Source: Cetobacterium sp050033475
Lineage (GTDB): Bacteria > Fusobacteriota > Fusobacteriia > Fusobacteriales > Fusobacteriaceae
DNA: 64,000 bases
Reading direction: 5' to 3'
Assembly (NCBI RefSeq): GCF_050033475.1
Contig: NZ_CP188321.1
Span: 62,001-126,000 of the forward strand
In this document: positions 42,274 through 51,255 of the stretch, piece after piece
How the letters are laid out: each line of letters opens with the position of its first letter
Numbering within the stretch: position 1 is the first letter of the stretch
Notes under the pieces: generated by a model
The model's input: the letters and a program-made list of their open reading frames with translations, nothing else
Database searches by the model: none
What the model was told of the DNA's origin: nothing
Made by a program: the position numbers and the translations under genes

Positions 42274-42732
42274 ATGAAGAATAAGTTGTTGCTATTAACA
42301 GCTCTTTTATCTCTTGCTTCCACAGCATTTGGAAAAGATTCTGTTAAAAAAGATGTTAAATTTACTGAACCAACTTACGGAGTATGTAGTAGAGAAATGT
42401 CTGTTGAAGTTAAAGACGGAAAAATTGTTTCATTCTCTGCTGTAAAAGGATGTCCTGGAAACTTACTTGCAATTTCAAAATTACTACCTGGGATGGAAGT
42501 TTCTAAGGTTATTGATCTTCTAGATGATAACTATTGTGCAGGAGCTCCTTTAGAAGGTTATACTTCTTGTATGGATAACTTAGTTGAAATGTTAAAATAT
42601 CATGTCAACGGCGAAGGAGAAGGGCACATAAAAGAAATTCGTAAACAACAGAAAGCAAAGAAAAGAATTGATGTGGCATATTTTGGCCATGTTTGTAGTG
42701 GTTGTGGACTTTGCAATAGTAATTTTACATAA
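42274..42732 (+). CDS. Exported TSCPD-domain protein with C-terminal Cys cluster
   Basis: Protein of 152 aa with a signal peptide ending TAFG (residue 20), then a TSCPD-type domain: YGVCSREMSVEV, VKGCPGNLLAISKLLPGM, DNYCAGAPLEGYTSCMDNLVEML. Its cysteines are C38, C60, C88 and C99. A basic linker leads to a second Cys group, C141-x2-C144-x2-C147 (HVCSGCGLC). TSCPD domains are normally cytoplasmic, so export is unusual. The next gene, 35 bases on, encodes an exported FMN-binding protein, suggesting a shared extracytoplasmic redox job. Function unknown. Confidence 0.8.
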   Translation: MKNKLLLLTALLSLASTAFGKDSVKKDVKFTEPTYGVCSREMSVEVKDGKIVSFSAVKGCPGNLLAISKLLPGMEVSKVIDLLDDNYCAGAPLEGYTSCMDNLVEMLKYHVNGEGEGHIKEIRKQQKAKKRIDVAYFGHVCSGCGLCNSNFT

Positions 42733-42767
42733 GAATATATACACAAGAATATGGGGAGGATCTTTAA

Positions 42768-43073
42768 ATGAAAAAAATGTTATTTGCTTTATGCTTAATT
42801 TTAGGAGTTTCAGCTTTAGCTGAAACAAAAGAAGGAGTTGGATACGGATACAAAGACGATATTAAAGTTGCTGTTGAAGTAGACAAAGATAATAAAATCG
42901 TAGATATTAAAGTTTTAGAAAACCAAGATACACCTAAAATTGCACAACCTGCCATTGAGCAACTTACTAAAAAAATAATTGAAACTCAATCTGTTGAAGT
43001 TGAAGATGTAGCAGGAGCTACTTATACTTCTGAAGGATTTAAAGAAGCTGTTAGTAACGCTCTAGCAAAGTAA
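42768..43073 (+). CDS. Exported FMN-binding domain protein
   Basis: Small exported protein of 101 aa. A signal peptide ends SALA (residue 18). The mature part is a single FMN-binding domain with the covalent flavinylation-type motif DVAGATYTS (residues 80-88). T85 is the expected attachment residue, added by ApbE-type transferases, as in NqrC and RnfG. Electron transfer outside the membrane is the likely role, perhaps with the preceding exported TSCPD protein. GGGGAGG precedes the ATG and a terminator follows. Confidence 0.9.
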   Translation: MKKMLFALCLILGVSALAETKEGVGYGYKDDIKVAVEVDKDNKIVDIKVLENQDTPKIAQPAIEQLTKKIIETQSVEVEDVAGATYTSEGFKEAVSNALAK

Positions 43074-43083
43074 TTTAATTTTG

Positions 43084-43116
43084 TGCCTAGGAAAATTTTT
43101 CCTAGGCTTTTATTTT
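43084..43116 (+). terminator. Terminator after the FMN-binding gene
   Basis: GCCTAGGAAAA and TTTTCCTAGGC form a perfect stem followed by TTTTATTTT. Confidence 0.88.
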
Positions 43117-43137
43117 GTATTTATATCAGGAGGAGAA

Positions 43138-44457
43138 ATGTCTAGTATCAATCTTACTAAGGATCCTATTAGCAAATTATTTTATAAATTTGCTATTCCA
43201 TCATGTCTTGCGACCTTAGTTAATGCCATGTATGTTGTTGTTGATGGAGTTTTTATTACAAGAGGTGTTGGTAGTGAAGGAATTGCCGCTGTAAATATTG
43301 GTTATCCCTTAATTAATTTAGTCGCTGCTATTAGTCTAATGTTTGGAGTTGGGGGAGCAACTTTAATTTCAATTAAAAATGATAATATTCCTTATAAAAA
43401 TAAATGCTTTTCCTATATTATTTTATTAAATTTATTCTTTTATATTTTAGTAGCTGGTTTAGTTTTTGTTTATACTACACCTATTATGAAATTCATGGGA
43501 GCCAATGATAATCTAATGCCTATGGTTAAAGGATATATGTATCCTTGCACCCTAGCAACATTTTTTCTTATGATATCAATATCATTGAATGCTGTAGTTA
43601 GAAATGATAATGCCCCTAAACACGCTATGATTTCTGTTCTCTTAGGTGCTGCTATAAATGTTATCCTAGATTATATTTTCATTTTCAAAATGGATTTAGG
43701 AATTAAAGGAGGAGCCTATGCCACTGCTATTGGACAAATTATATCAGCAATTTATCTATGTAAGCATTTTATTGGTTCAACTTTTAAATTTTCTTTAGAT
43801 ATTAAAAATATAGATTTTAATCTAATTGGTAGAATTTTTTCAATTGGTTTTTCTTCATTTATTTTAGAATTTGCAGTTGTTGTAATAACAGTTCTTTTAA
43901 ATATAACTCTAATAACTAAAGTTGGACTTCTTGGAGCTTCTGCCTACGGAATTATTTCCTATTCCTTTGTAGTTTTAAGAATGCTCTTTACAGGATTAGC
44001 CCAAGGAATTCAGCCTATTGTCAGTTTTAATTATGGAAGAGGAGATATGACCAGAGTGAAAGAAACATTTTGGTATTCTCAAAAGATTTCTTTTATTCTC
44101 GCTGTAATTTCTTTAATTTTAACAAAAATTTTCGCTGTTTCCATTGTTAAAATTTTTACAACTGAAACAGGAGAATTAATTCCAATTACTGCCCATGGTT
44201 TATTTTTATATACCAGTGCTATTATTTTTATGGGATCAAACTTTATAAATATTTCTTATCTTCAATCCATGGAAAGAGCTGCTTTTTCCAATATTATTTC
44301 TGTTTTAAGGGGAATCGTATTTGTTTTTATCGCTCTTAAAATATTACCTGAATTAATTGGAATAGATGGAATTTGGTTAGGATTACCTGCTTCAGATTTT
44401 TTAACATTTATTTTAACTTATATTTGGTTTTATTTCTTCCAAAAAAAACTTATTTAA
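43138..44457 (+). CDS. MATE-family exporter (second copy)
   Basis: MATE antiporter of 439 aa. The start reads MSSINLTKDPISKLFYKFAI, and NAMYVVVDGVFITRGVGSEGIAAVNIGYP is a standard MATE segment of the MepA-like group. QGIQPIVSFNYGRGD in the second half is also conserved. The ATG at 43138 is preceded by AGGAGG; an upstream frame runs into the terminator and is rejected. It is not closely similar to the other MATE gene in the window. Substrate unknown. Confidence 0.92.
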   Translation: MSSINLTKDPISKLFYKFAIPSCLATLVNAMYVVVDGVFITRGVGSEGIAAVNIGYPLINLVAAISLMFGVGGATLISIKNDNIPYKNKCFSYIILLNLFFYILVAGLVFVYTTPIMKFMGANDNLMPMVKGYMYPCTLATFFLMISISLNAVVRNDNAPKHAMISVLLGAAINVILDYIFIFKMDLGIKGGAYATAIGQIISAIYLCKHFIGSTFKFSLDIKNIDFNLIGRIFSIGFSSFILEFAVVVITVLLNITLITKVGLLGASAYGIISYSFVVLRMLFTGLAQGIQPIVSFNYGRGDMTRVKETFWYSQKISFILAVISLILTKIFAVSIVKIFTTETGELIPITAHGLFLYTSAIIFMGSNFINISYLQSMERAAFSNIISVLRGIVFVFIALKILPELIGIDGIWLGLPASDFLTFILTYIWFYFFQKKLI

Positions 44458-44508
44458 TGCTTTTTGAACTATTTTTATATGTTTTTTATGTCAAATGTGC
44501 TTTTTTTA

Positions 44509-44537
44509 TTGACACAAAAATTTTAAAATGCTATATT
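44509..44537 (+). promoter_or_regulatory. Promoter of the DUF5058 operon
   Basis: TTGACA (44509-44514) and TATATT (44532-44537) are spaced by 17 bases, about 32 bases upstream of the start codon. Confidence 0.85.
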
Positions 44538-44569
44538 AGAGACCTATTAACGACAAAAGGGGAGAAAAT

Positions 44570-45283
44570 ATGAACAAACTAGGACACATGCTTTATGCAG
44601 ATCACTACTTAATGTGGGCAGTATCTATTTTTGGAGTATCATTAGTATTAATTCAATCAGCACTAATAATAAGAAAATCTATTGTAGCTGGAAGAAAATT
44701 AGGAATTTCAAAAGAAACTATGAATAAAGGAATTAAAGCCAGTGCTTTGGCCAGTGTTGGTCCTGCCATGGGTGTTGTTGGAAGTTTATTAGCACTTATA
44801 GTTACAATGGGATCCGCTGTATCTTTTGTTAGACTTAGTCTAATCGGAGGTTCTAACTATGAAGCAATGGCTGCAAACTTTGGAGCTAAAGCCATGGGTG
44901 CAGAACTTTCTACAAATATGTTACCTGTTGTATTTACGAATGCTCTTTGGACTATGGCCTTAGGACTATTAGGAGCACTATTCTTTGTATTTTTCTTTGC
45001 ACATAAAATGGATAAAGTTAATGGATTATTAACTAACGGAAGAAAAGCTTTATTACCAGCCATTGGACTTGGAGCAATGCTTGGTTCCTTTGCATTTTTC
45101 AATGTAGGTAATTTAATGAAAATAAATACTAACCCAGATATCACAATATCTGCCATTGTAGGTTCAATTCTTATGTTTTTATGTATGACCATTGGAGACA
45201 AGAAAAATATTCTTTGGTTAAAAGAATGGAGCTTAACAATTTCAATGTTTGGCGGAGCTTTTGTAGGTACATTTATTTTATAG
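44570..45283 (+). CDS. DUF5058-family membrane protein
   Basis: Predicted membrane protein of 237 aa with about six spans, which I match to DUF5058. The amphipathic stretch RKSIVAGRKLGISKETMNKGIKASALASVGPAMGVVG (given in part) precedes glycine-rich spans. No catalytic motif is seen. It is followed by a second membrane protein after 19 bases and an M20 peptidase, with one strong promoter for all three. The trio looks like a transporter plus an intracellular peptidase. The transport role is inferred. Confidence 0.75.
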   Translation: MNKLGHMLYADHYLMWAVSIFGVSLVLIQSALIIRKSIVAGRKLGISKETMNKGIKASALASVGPAMGVVGSLLALIVTMGSAVSFVRLSLIGGSNYEAMAANFGAKAMGAELSTNMLPVVFTNALWTMALGLLGALFFVFFFAHKMDKVNGLLTNGRKALLPAIGLGAMLGSFAFFNVGNLMKINTNPDITISAIVGSILMFLCMTIGDKKNILWLKEWSLTISMFGGAFVGTFIL

Positions 45284-45302
45284 GGGAGGATTTAATATAA
45301 AA

Positions 45303-45977
45303 ATGGGAATTTACGATAAATATATAGATGAAGTTACAAAAATAGGTAGAGTAACAATTTTTCTTGGAGTTCTTGCATCTCTTGGACCTGCTTTACTTAT
45401 GACATTTTACTTTGGATTTAATCCAGGATTCGCAGCTATAATTGCTGGAGCTATTTCACAAATCTCTGTTTCTGGAGCTTTCTGGTTCAGTGAGCCTATA
45501 AGTTATTATCCAATCGTTGGAAGAGCTGGATTATATATGGGATTCCTTTCTGGAAATCTTGTAAATATGAGAATTCCTGCTGCTATTTCTGCTCAAGAAG
45601 CATCAGGATGTCCTTCTGGAACAGATGAAGGATCTATAATGGGAACAATTGGAATTGGAGTTTCTATTTGGGTTGGAGTATTCTTCCTTATTTTATCTAT
45701 AATTGCTGGAGAAGCTTTACTTTCTACACTTCCTCCAAGCTTTTTAACAATGCTTAACCTTATAATTCCAGCTCTTTTTGGAGGAGTATTTACTCAATTT
45801 GCTATAAAATCTCCTAAAGCTGCTATTTTTTCTCTAGTTGTATCTTTCATTATGATGAAGGTTGTAGACTTTATTCCTGGAAAACCAGCTTTCCTTGTTA
45901 CATTAGTTGCTGTATTTACAACAATTTATTACGCTAAAAGCTTAATGACTAAAGAAGGTGAAACGGCTAAAGCCTAG
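45303..45977 (+). CDS. Multi-span membrane protein paired with DUF5058
   Basis: Membrane protein of 224 aa with about six or seven spans. Conserved-looking segments are GRVTIFLGVLASLGPALLMTFYFG, FWFSEPISYYPIVGRAGLYMGFLSGN and SAQEASGCPSGTDEGSI. I recognise no named family. The equal size and close linkage to the DUF5058 gene suggest two halves of one transporter. GGGGAGG precedes its ATG. The M20 peptidase gene begins 4 bases after its stop. Confidence 0.75.
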   Translation: MGIYDKYIDEVTKIGRVTIFLGVLASLGPALLMTFYFGFNPGFAAIIAGAISQISVSGAFWFSEPISYYPIVGRAGLYMGFLSGNLVNMRIPAAISAQEASGCPSGTDEGSIMGTIGIGVSIWVGVFFLILSIIAGEALLSTLPPSFLTMLNLIIPALFGGVFTQFAIKSPKAAIFSLVVSFIMMKVVDFIPGKPAFLVTLVAVFTTIYYAKSLMTKEGETAKA

Positions 45978-45981
45978 AGTT

Positions 45982-47100
45982 ATGAATAAAGAAAGAATGA
46001 TCGAAAATTTTATAGAAATGGTAAAAATACATTCTCCATCTAAGTTCGAATTACCCTTAGGAGAATATCTAATTACAAAACTTAAAAATTTAGGATTTGA
46101 AATATATTTAGATCACGGATATAAAAACTATGGTGGTAATTGTCCGACAATTTTTGGAAAATTATCTGGAAATATTGAAGGGGAAGGTATTACATTGGTT
46201 GCTCATATGGATGTAATCGAACCCAATAAAGATGTTATTGTAAAAATTGAAGATAATATTATAAAAACAGATGGAAATTGTACTTTAGGTGGCGACGACA
46301 AAGCTGGAATTGCTAGTATTTTAGAAGCTTTAACTGTTATCACTGAAAATAATTACAATCACGAAGATATTTTTGTAGTATTTACTCCTGGAGAAGAAAT
46401 TGGAATGGCTGGAGCTAAAAGTATTGATTGGTCTTTAGTTCCCGACCATATAAAACCTGCTAAAAATATGATAGTTGTTGATAATGCAGGAAAAGCTGGA
46501 ATAATTGCTCATAGTGCTCCAAGTAAATATAATTTTAAAATAGAATTTTTAGGAAGAAAAGCTCATGCAGGTATTGAACCAGAAAAAGGAATAAATAGTA
46601 TTGTTCTTGCAGGAGAATTTTTATCTAAAGCTCCTTTATTAAGAATTGATTCATTAACTACAGCTAATATTGGATTTATTGAAAGTAATTTTCCAACAAA
46701 TGTAGTTCCTGACTACTGTTACTTAACTGGAGAAGTTAGAGGTCATTCCGAAGAAAAAATAAAAGAAATTTTAAACTTATATTCTGAAATTTTAGAAAAT
46801 ACAAAATCTATAAGAGGTGGAGATTTTATTTTCACTTACGAATGTGATTTTCCAACTTTAAAGCCTGTGGATAATTTGAAATTTGCTAAGGATTTTGAAG
46901 AAGTTTATAAAGCTCTAGGAATTGAAACTGAATTAAAAGTAATTGGTGGAGGTTCTGATAGTAATATTTTTGCTAAGGAAGGATATAATTCTATAATTAT
47001 CGGTGTAGGAATGGAAAATGTCCATACAGTAGAAGAATCTTTAGATACTAGAGAATTAATAAAAACAACAGAAGCAATTATAAAATATATCAAAAAATAA
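45982..47100 (+). CDS. M20-family dipeptidase/tripeptidase-like metallopeptidase
   Basis: Zinc aminopeptidase of 372 aa resembling peptidase T. Metal and catalytic residues are visible in LVAHMDVIEPN, CTLGGDDKAGIASIL and VFTPGEEIGMAGAKSIDW; the dimerisation lid begins around KIEFLGRKAHAGIEPEKGINS. GGGSDSNIFAKEG completes the site. I placed the start at the ATG 4 bases after the preceding gene; an in-frame GTG at 45958 is possible. It probably hydrolyses what the upstream membrane pair imports. Confidence 0.88.
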   Translation: MNKERMIENFIEMVKIHSPSKFELPLGEYLITKLKNLGFEIYLDHGYKNYGGNCPTIFGKLSGNIEGEGITLVAHMDVIEPNKDVIVKIEDNIIKTDGNCTLGGDDKAGIASILEALTVITENNYNHEDIFVVFTPGEEIGMAGAKSIDWSLVPDHIKPAKNMIVVDNAGKAGIIAHSAPSKYNFKIEFLGRKAHAGIEPEKGINSIVLAGEFLSKAPLLRIDSLTTANIGFIESNFPTNVVPDYCYLTGEVRGHSEEKIKEILNLYSEILENTKSIRGGDFIFTYECDFPTLKPVDNLKFAKDFEEVYKALGIETELKVIGGGSDSNIFAKEGYNSIIIGVGMENVHTVEESLDTRELIKTTEAIIKYIKK

Positions 47101-47103
47101 TTT

Positions 47104-47138
47104 AATGGCCGAGATTTAAAATCTCGGCCATTTTTTTA
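47104..47138. terminator. Bidirectional terminator
   Basis: ATGGCCGAGATTT and AAATCTCGGCCAT form a 13-bp stem with T runs, between the convergent peptidase and symporter genes. Confidence 0.9.
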
Positions 47139-48311
47139 TCTTTCCATTTTAAAATCTTTTTTAAATACACCATTTAGTATTAAAGCTAAAGCTCCATCTC
47201 CAGTTACATTACATGCAGTTCCAAAACTATCCTGTAAAGCAAATATTGTTAACATAAGAGCCACTCCATTTTCATCAAATCCTAAAACTGATGTTATTAT
47301 TCCCAAGGAAGCCATAACAGTTCCTCCAGGAACTCCAGGTGCTCCTATGGCAAATATTCCCAATAATACTATAAATAAAACCATTGTTCCCATTCCTGGT
47401 AAAGTTCCATATAATATTTTAGATACTGTCATAACAAAGAAAACTTCTGTTAAAACTGATCCACATAAGTGAACTGTTGACCCCAAAGGAATTGCAAAGT
47501 TTGCCACATCATCATGTAAGGCCTTAGATTTTTTAGCACAAGATAGAGCTACTGGTAAAGTTGCAGCTGATGACATTGTACCAACAGCAGTTAAATAAGC
47601 AGGTCCATAATGCTTTAATAATTTCCATGGATTTTGTTGACTTATAGCTCCCCCTAAAAAATAAAGGAATGTTAGCCATATAAAATGTCCTATTAAAACT
47701 ATTACTATTACTTTTAAAAATACTGGTAATTGTTTTGTTATTCCACCTTCATAAGCTAAAGTAGCAAAAGTTGATGCTATAAATATTGGTAAAATTGGAA
47801 TAATTATTCTATGAACTATTGCTAGCATAACATTATTTAATTCATCCAAGATTTTTTCTAAATTTTCAGATTTTGTCCACACGACAGCCAATCCTAAGAA
47901 TAAAGATAATACCAAAGCAGACATTACTGAAAATACAGGTGGAATATTCAACTTAAACAACATATGTGGTAATTCTCTTAATCCATCTACATTGGAATTA
48001 ATATGAAGCATTGGAATTAATACATATCCACCTGCCATGGCAAAAAATGCTGCTCCAATAGAAGAAAAATATGCCAATCCCAACATTGTTCCTAACATTT
48101 TACTTGCATTGGATTTCATCTTAGTTATAGCTGGGGCTATAAACCCTAAAATAATTAAAGGTACTGTAAAATTAATCACTTGTCCTAAAATATATTTTAC
48201 TGTTTGAATAATCCCTATAACTCCCTCGTTACAATAAAGACCTAACACTAAACCTATTATCACTCCAAAAACTAATTTAATAATCAAATTATCTTTTTTT
48301 TGTGATCCCAT
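47136..48311 (-). CDS. Dicarboxylate/amino acid:cation symporter (DAACS)
   Basis: Secondary importer of 391 aa for C4-dicarboxylates or acidic/neutral amino acids (Glt/SstT fold). LVFGVIIGLVLGLYC and FTVPLIILGFIAPAI lie in the N-terminal half. The HP1 loop contains GTMSSAATLPVAL, the TM7 motif region FAIPLGSTVHLCGS and the HP2 tip GAPGVPGGTVMASLG. The substrate cannot be assigned. A hypothetical gene lies 22 bases upstream on the same strand and probably shares the transcript. Confidence 0.93.
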   Translation of the reverse strand: MGSQKKDNLIIKLVFGVIIGLVLGLYCNEGVIGIIQTVKYILGQVINFTVPLIILGFIAPAITKMKSNASKMLGTMLGLAYFSSIGAAFFAMAGGYVLIPMLHINSNVDGLRELPHMLFKLNIPPVFSVMSALVLSLFLGLAVVWTKSENLEKILDELNNVMLAIVHRIIIPILPIFIASTFATLAYEGGITKQLPVFLKVIVIVLIGHFIWLTFLYFLGGAISQQNPWKLLKHYGPAYLTAVGTMSSAATLPVALSCAKKSKALHDDVANFAIPLGSTVHLCGSVLTEVFFVMTVSKILYGTLPGMGTMVLFIVLLGIFAIGAPGVPGGTVMASLGIITSVLGFDENGVALMLTIFALQDSFGTACNVTGDGALALILNGVFKKDFKMER

Positions 48312-48333
48312 TTAAAAATCCCCCCTTGATAAA

Positions 48334-48933
48334 CTACACTATTTTATTTTTTAAAATTGATGCAATATCCGCTGCATTTCCTTCTACTATATGCACCAAT
48401 TTATTTTCCTCATCTTCACAGGCAACTTCAAAGAAAACCCTGTCATTTTTTATTAAAATACTTTTACAATTTCCCTCTACTAAAGAAAATTTTCCATCTG
48501 CACTTGTTACTGCTAAAATTGGAAATTCTTCCTCCTCAATATTTAATTGTTCTATTTCTTTTTCTTTTAAATAATCCAAAACAATTTTTTCTGAATTAAC
48601 ATAAAAATCTTCTAATATTTTTACATATTTTTTTCTTCCTAAAAGAGTATCTCCTAAAGCTGCTAAAGAAAATGGATGAAAAATTTCTTCCACAGAATAA
48701 GCTGTAGGACTACCTTCATTATTTCTAAAATAAATTTTTATTTCTCTTTCAGAATTTTCTTTAATTGTATCTAATATTGGAGTTTTACTTCCATCCATAT
48801 AGTCAATTGCATCAATTGAAAATTTTCCAACAGATAATTTCTTCTCTTTTTTTAATAAATCTCTAAAATAATTTTCAATTCCTTCATAGAACTCCACTAC
48901 AAAGTTATCGAAAAATTTTTCATCTAATATCAT
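48334..48933 (-). CDS. Hypothetical 199-aa acidic protein upstream of the DAACS symporter
   Basis: Soluble protein of 199 aa, strongly acidic, no signal peptide or membrane span. It starts MILDEKFFDNFVVEFYEGIEN and ends in a segment ADIASILKNKIV. It includes EEEEFPILAVTSADGKFSLVEG and KNDRVFFEVACEDEEN, which look like beta strands. I recognise no family. The start at 48933 has GGAGG 5 bases upstream, favoured over an in-frame codon at 48945. It may be cotranscribed with the symporter, but the functional link is unknown. Confidence 0.7.
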   Translation of the reverse strand: MILDEKFFDNFVVEFYEGIENYFRDLLKKEKKLSVGKFSIDAIDYMDGSKTPILDTIKENSEREIKIYFRNNEGSPTAYSVEEIFHPFSLAALGDTLLGRKKYVKILEDFYVNSEKIVLDYLKEKEIEQLNIEEEEFPILAVTSADGKFSLVEGNCKSILIKNDRVFFEVACEDEENKLVHIVEGNAADIASILKNKIV

Positions 48934-49053
48934 TATACCCTCCAAGTTTATAAATGGCCAGTTGCCAATTTTTTTTTTATTTTGTTCATATTTTTTTTCT
49001 TAATCCTAGAAAAATAAATATTTTTATTTTTTTTTAATTCAAAATATAGGAAT

Positions 49054-50043
49054 TTATAATTTAATTATTGTTCTTCCTTTATTTTCTCCCTTTAAAATCA
49101 TTTCTATTTTTGAATTTACTTCTTCTAAAGAAATTTCTTCTACAAAATCAGATAAATTTTCTATTTTCCATTCATTTCCCATTAAATTCCATACTTTTTT
49201 TCTCAATTCCATTTTGCATTCCACAGAATCAACTCCATAAAGAGTAACTCCTCTCAATATAAATGGATAAACAGAACTTTCAAACTCAGCTCCTGCTACA
49301 TTTCCACATGCTGTTACTACTCCATCATATTTTGTAGATTTTATAACTGTTGATAATATATTTCCACCAACTGTATCAATAGCACCTGCCCAAATACCTT
49401 TTAACACAGGTCTAGTTCTATCGTCCAATTCATTTCTATTAATTATTCTGCTTGCACCGAATTTATTTAGTAATTCTGTCTCTGATTTCTTTCCAGTTCC
49501 AGCTACAACTGTATATCCTAATTTATGTAAAATTCCCACAGCAATACTTCCAACTCCACCAGTAGCTCCAGTTACTAATATTTCTCCATCACCACAAGCT
49601 ACTTCTCCCTTTACAACTAATTTATAAACAGATAATGCCGCTGTAAATCCTGCTGTTCCATATATCATAGCTTCCTTTAAAGTTAATCCCTTTGGAAGTT
49701 TAAGTACCCATTCCTTTGGAACTCTTATATATTTACTAAATCCGCCATCAGTATTCATTCCCAAATCAAAACCTGTTACTATAACTTCTTCTCCAGTTTT
49801 AAATTCAGAATTTCCTCCATCTACAATTATTCCTGCTGCATCTATTCCAGGAACATGAGGAAATTTTCTAGTTACTCCTCTATTTCCAGAAGCTGATAAT
49901 CCATCCTTGTAATTTAGTGATGAATATTTTACTTCTATTAAAATTTCATTTTCAGGTAAATCTTTTATTTCTCTTTCCACTATTTCTCTAACAAATTTTC
50001 CTTCTACTTCTTTAACTAAAAAACATTTAAATTTTTTTTCCAT
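49054..50043 (-). CDS. AcuI/YhdH-type NADPH-dependent quinone or acryloyl-CoA reductase
   Basis: Medium-chain dehydrogenase/reductase of 329 aa. The group signature appears in VKYSSLNYKDGLSASGNRGVTR and FPHVPGIDAAGIIV, and the cofactor site in VTGATGGVGSIAVGILHKLGY. No zinc-ligand set of alcohol dehydrogenases is seen. YhdH/AcuI members reduce acryloyl-CoA or small enones with NADPH. It follows a MalY-type gene after 14 bases. The true substrate is unknown. Confidence 0.88.
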   Translation of the reverse strand: MEKKFKCFLVKEVEGKFVREIVEREIKDLPENEILIEVKYSSLNYKDGLSASGNRGVTRKFPHVPGIDAAGIIVDGGNSEFKTGEEVIVTGFDLGMNTDGGFSKYIRVPKEWVLKLPKGLTLKEAMIYGTAGFTAALSVYKLVVKGEVACGDGEILVTGATGGVGSIAVGILHKLGYTVVAGTGKKSETELLNKFGASRIINRNELDDRTRPVLKGIWAGAIDTVGGNILSTVIKSTKYDGVVTACGNVAGAEFESSVYPFILRGVTLYGVDSVECKMELRKKVWNLMGNEWKIENLSDFVEEISLEEVNSKIEMILKGENKGRTIIKL

Positions 50044-50057
50044 TTTGAAATCAACTC

Positions 50058-51248
50058 CTACTTAAAAATTTTTTTTAATCTCTCAAGAGTTATTTTTAAA
50101 GTTTTTAAACTACATGCAAAATTCAATCTTATAAATCCCTGTCCCTCTTCTCCAAAAATTTCTCCAGGATCTACAACTAATTTAGCTTCTTTTTCTAATT
50201 TATTTTTTAATTCCTTTGCTGACAAATTATATTCTCTAAAATCTAACCATGCTAAATAAGTTCCCTCTAAAGGAGAAACTTTAATTTTAGGAATATTAGT
50301 TTCTATATAATCTTTTAAATAATTATAATTTTCTTCTAAATAAGAAATTAATGATTCTAACCATTCCTCTCCTTCTTCTGAATATGCTGCCTCAACTCCC
50401 ACAGCTCCAAATAAATTTGGAATAGGTTTCTCTCCTGCTTCATAAATTTCTTTTAAAAATTTATCTCTTAATTTCTCATTAGGAATTAATATATTAGCAA
50501 CTCTTAACCCTGCTAAATTAAAAGTTTTACTAACAGATGTACAAATTACAGTTTTTTCTAAAATTTCATCTCCCATATTTCCAATAGAATAAAATTTATT
50601 TCCAAATAAAATTAAATCACTGTGAATTTCATCTGCCACCAAAATTAAATTATTTCTTAAGCATATATCTATAACTTTTCTTAATTCCTCTTCACTCCAC
50701 ACTCTTCCAACTGGATTATGAGGAGTACACATTATCAACATTTTTGTTTTTGGATCTTGCGCTTTTTTCTCTAAATCATCAAAGTCAATTTCATATTTTC
50801 CATTATTTAACAATAGTTTATTATCTATAACTTTTCTTTCATTATTCATAATTGAATATCTAAAAGGAGGATATACAGGACTTTGAATTATAATCCCATC
50901 TCCCTTTTCACTATAAGCTTTAATAGCAAAATTTAAAGCTGGAACTACTCCAGTTGTTGCTACAACCCATTTAGATTCAACTTCAAAACCTTTTCTTTTT
51001 TCATTCCAGTATCTTATACTTTCATAATAATTTTCTTCTGGAATATTATATCCAAAAACTCCATGTACAACTCTTTCTTTTAATTTATCTATAACTATTT
51101 TTGGAGCTTTAAAATCCATATCCGCTACCCATAATGGTAAACTTTCATCATCGATATAGTCTGCCATTTCCTGCATTCCAATTTTACTCCATTTTCTTGA
51201 ATCTGTTCCTCTTCTTTCTACATATTCCGCAATATAACTTTTCATCAT
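50058..51248 (-). CDS. MalY/PatB-type PLP-dependent C-S lyase
   Basis: PLP enzyme of 396 aa of the MalY/PatB cystathionine beta-lyase branch. RRGTDSRKWSKIGMQEM near the N-terminus and LPLWVADMDFKAPKIV are hallmark blocks. MCTPHNPVGRVWSEEEL, VADEIHSDLILFGNKF and the PLP-Lys region TSVSKTFNLAGLRVANI follow. It cleaves cysteine conjugates or cystathionine and may also act as an aminotransferase. GGAGG precedes the ATG; it sits 7 bases after the PHP phosphatase gene. Confidence 0.92.
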   Translation of the reverse strand: MMKSYIAEYVERRGTDSRKWSKIGMQEMADYIDDESLPLWVADMDFKAPKIVIDKLKERVVHGVFGYNIPEENYYESIRYWNEKRKGFEVESKWVVATTGVVPALNFAIKAYSEKGDGIIIQSPVYPPFRYSIMNNERKVIDNKLLLNNGKYEIDFDDLEKKAQDPKTKMLIMCTPHNPVGRVWSEEELRKVIDICLRNNLILVADEIHSDLILFGNKFYSIGNMGDEILEKTVICTSVSKTFNLAGLRVANILIPNEKLRDKFLKEIYEAGEKPIPNLFGAVGVEAAYSEEGEEWLESLISYLEENYNYLKDYIETNIPKIKVSPLEGTYLAWLDFREYNLSAKELKNKLEKEAKLVVDPGEIFGEEGQGFIRLNFACSLKTLKITLERLKKIFK

Positions 51249-51255
51249 AACCTCC

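Noticed and set aside
48949..48985. TGGC-GCCA hairpin followed by a long T run on the plus strand
   Set aside because: The stem is only about four pairs and no plus-strand gene precedes it; it lies in the leader of the 199-aa minus-strand gene.
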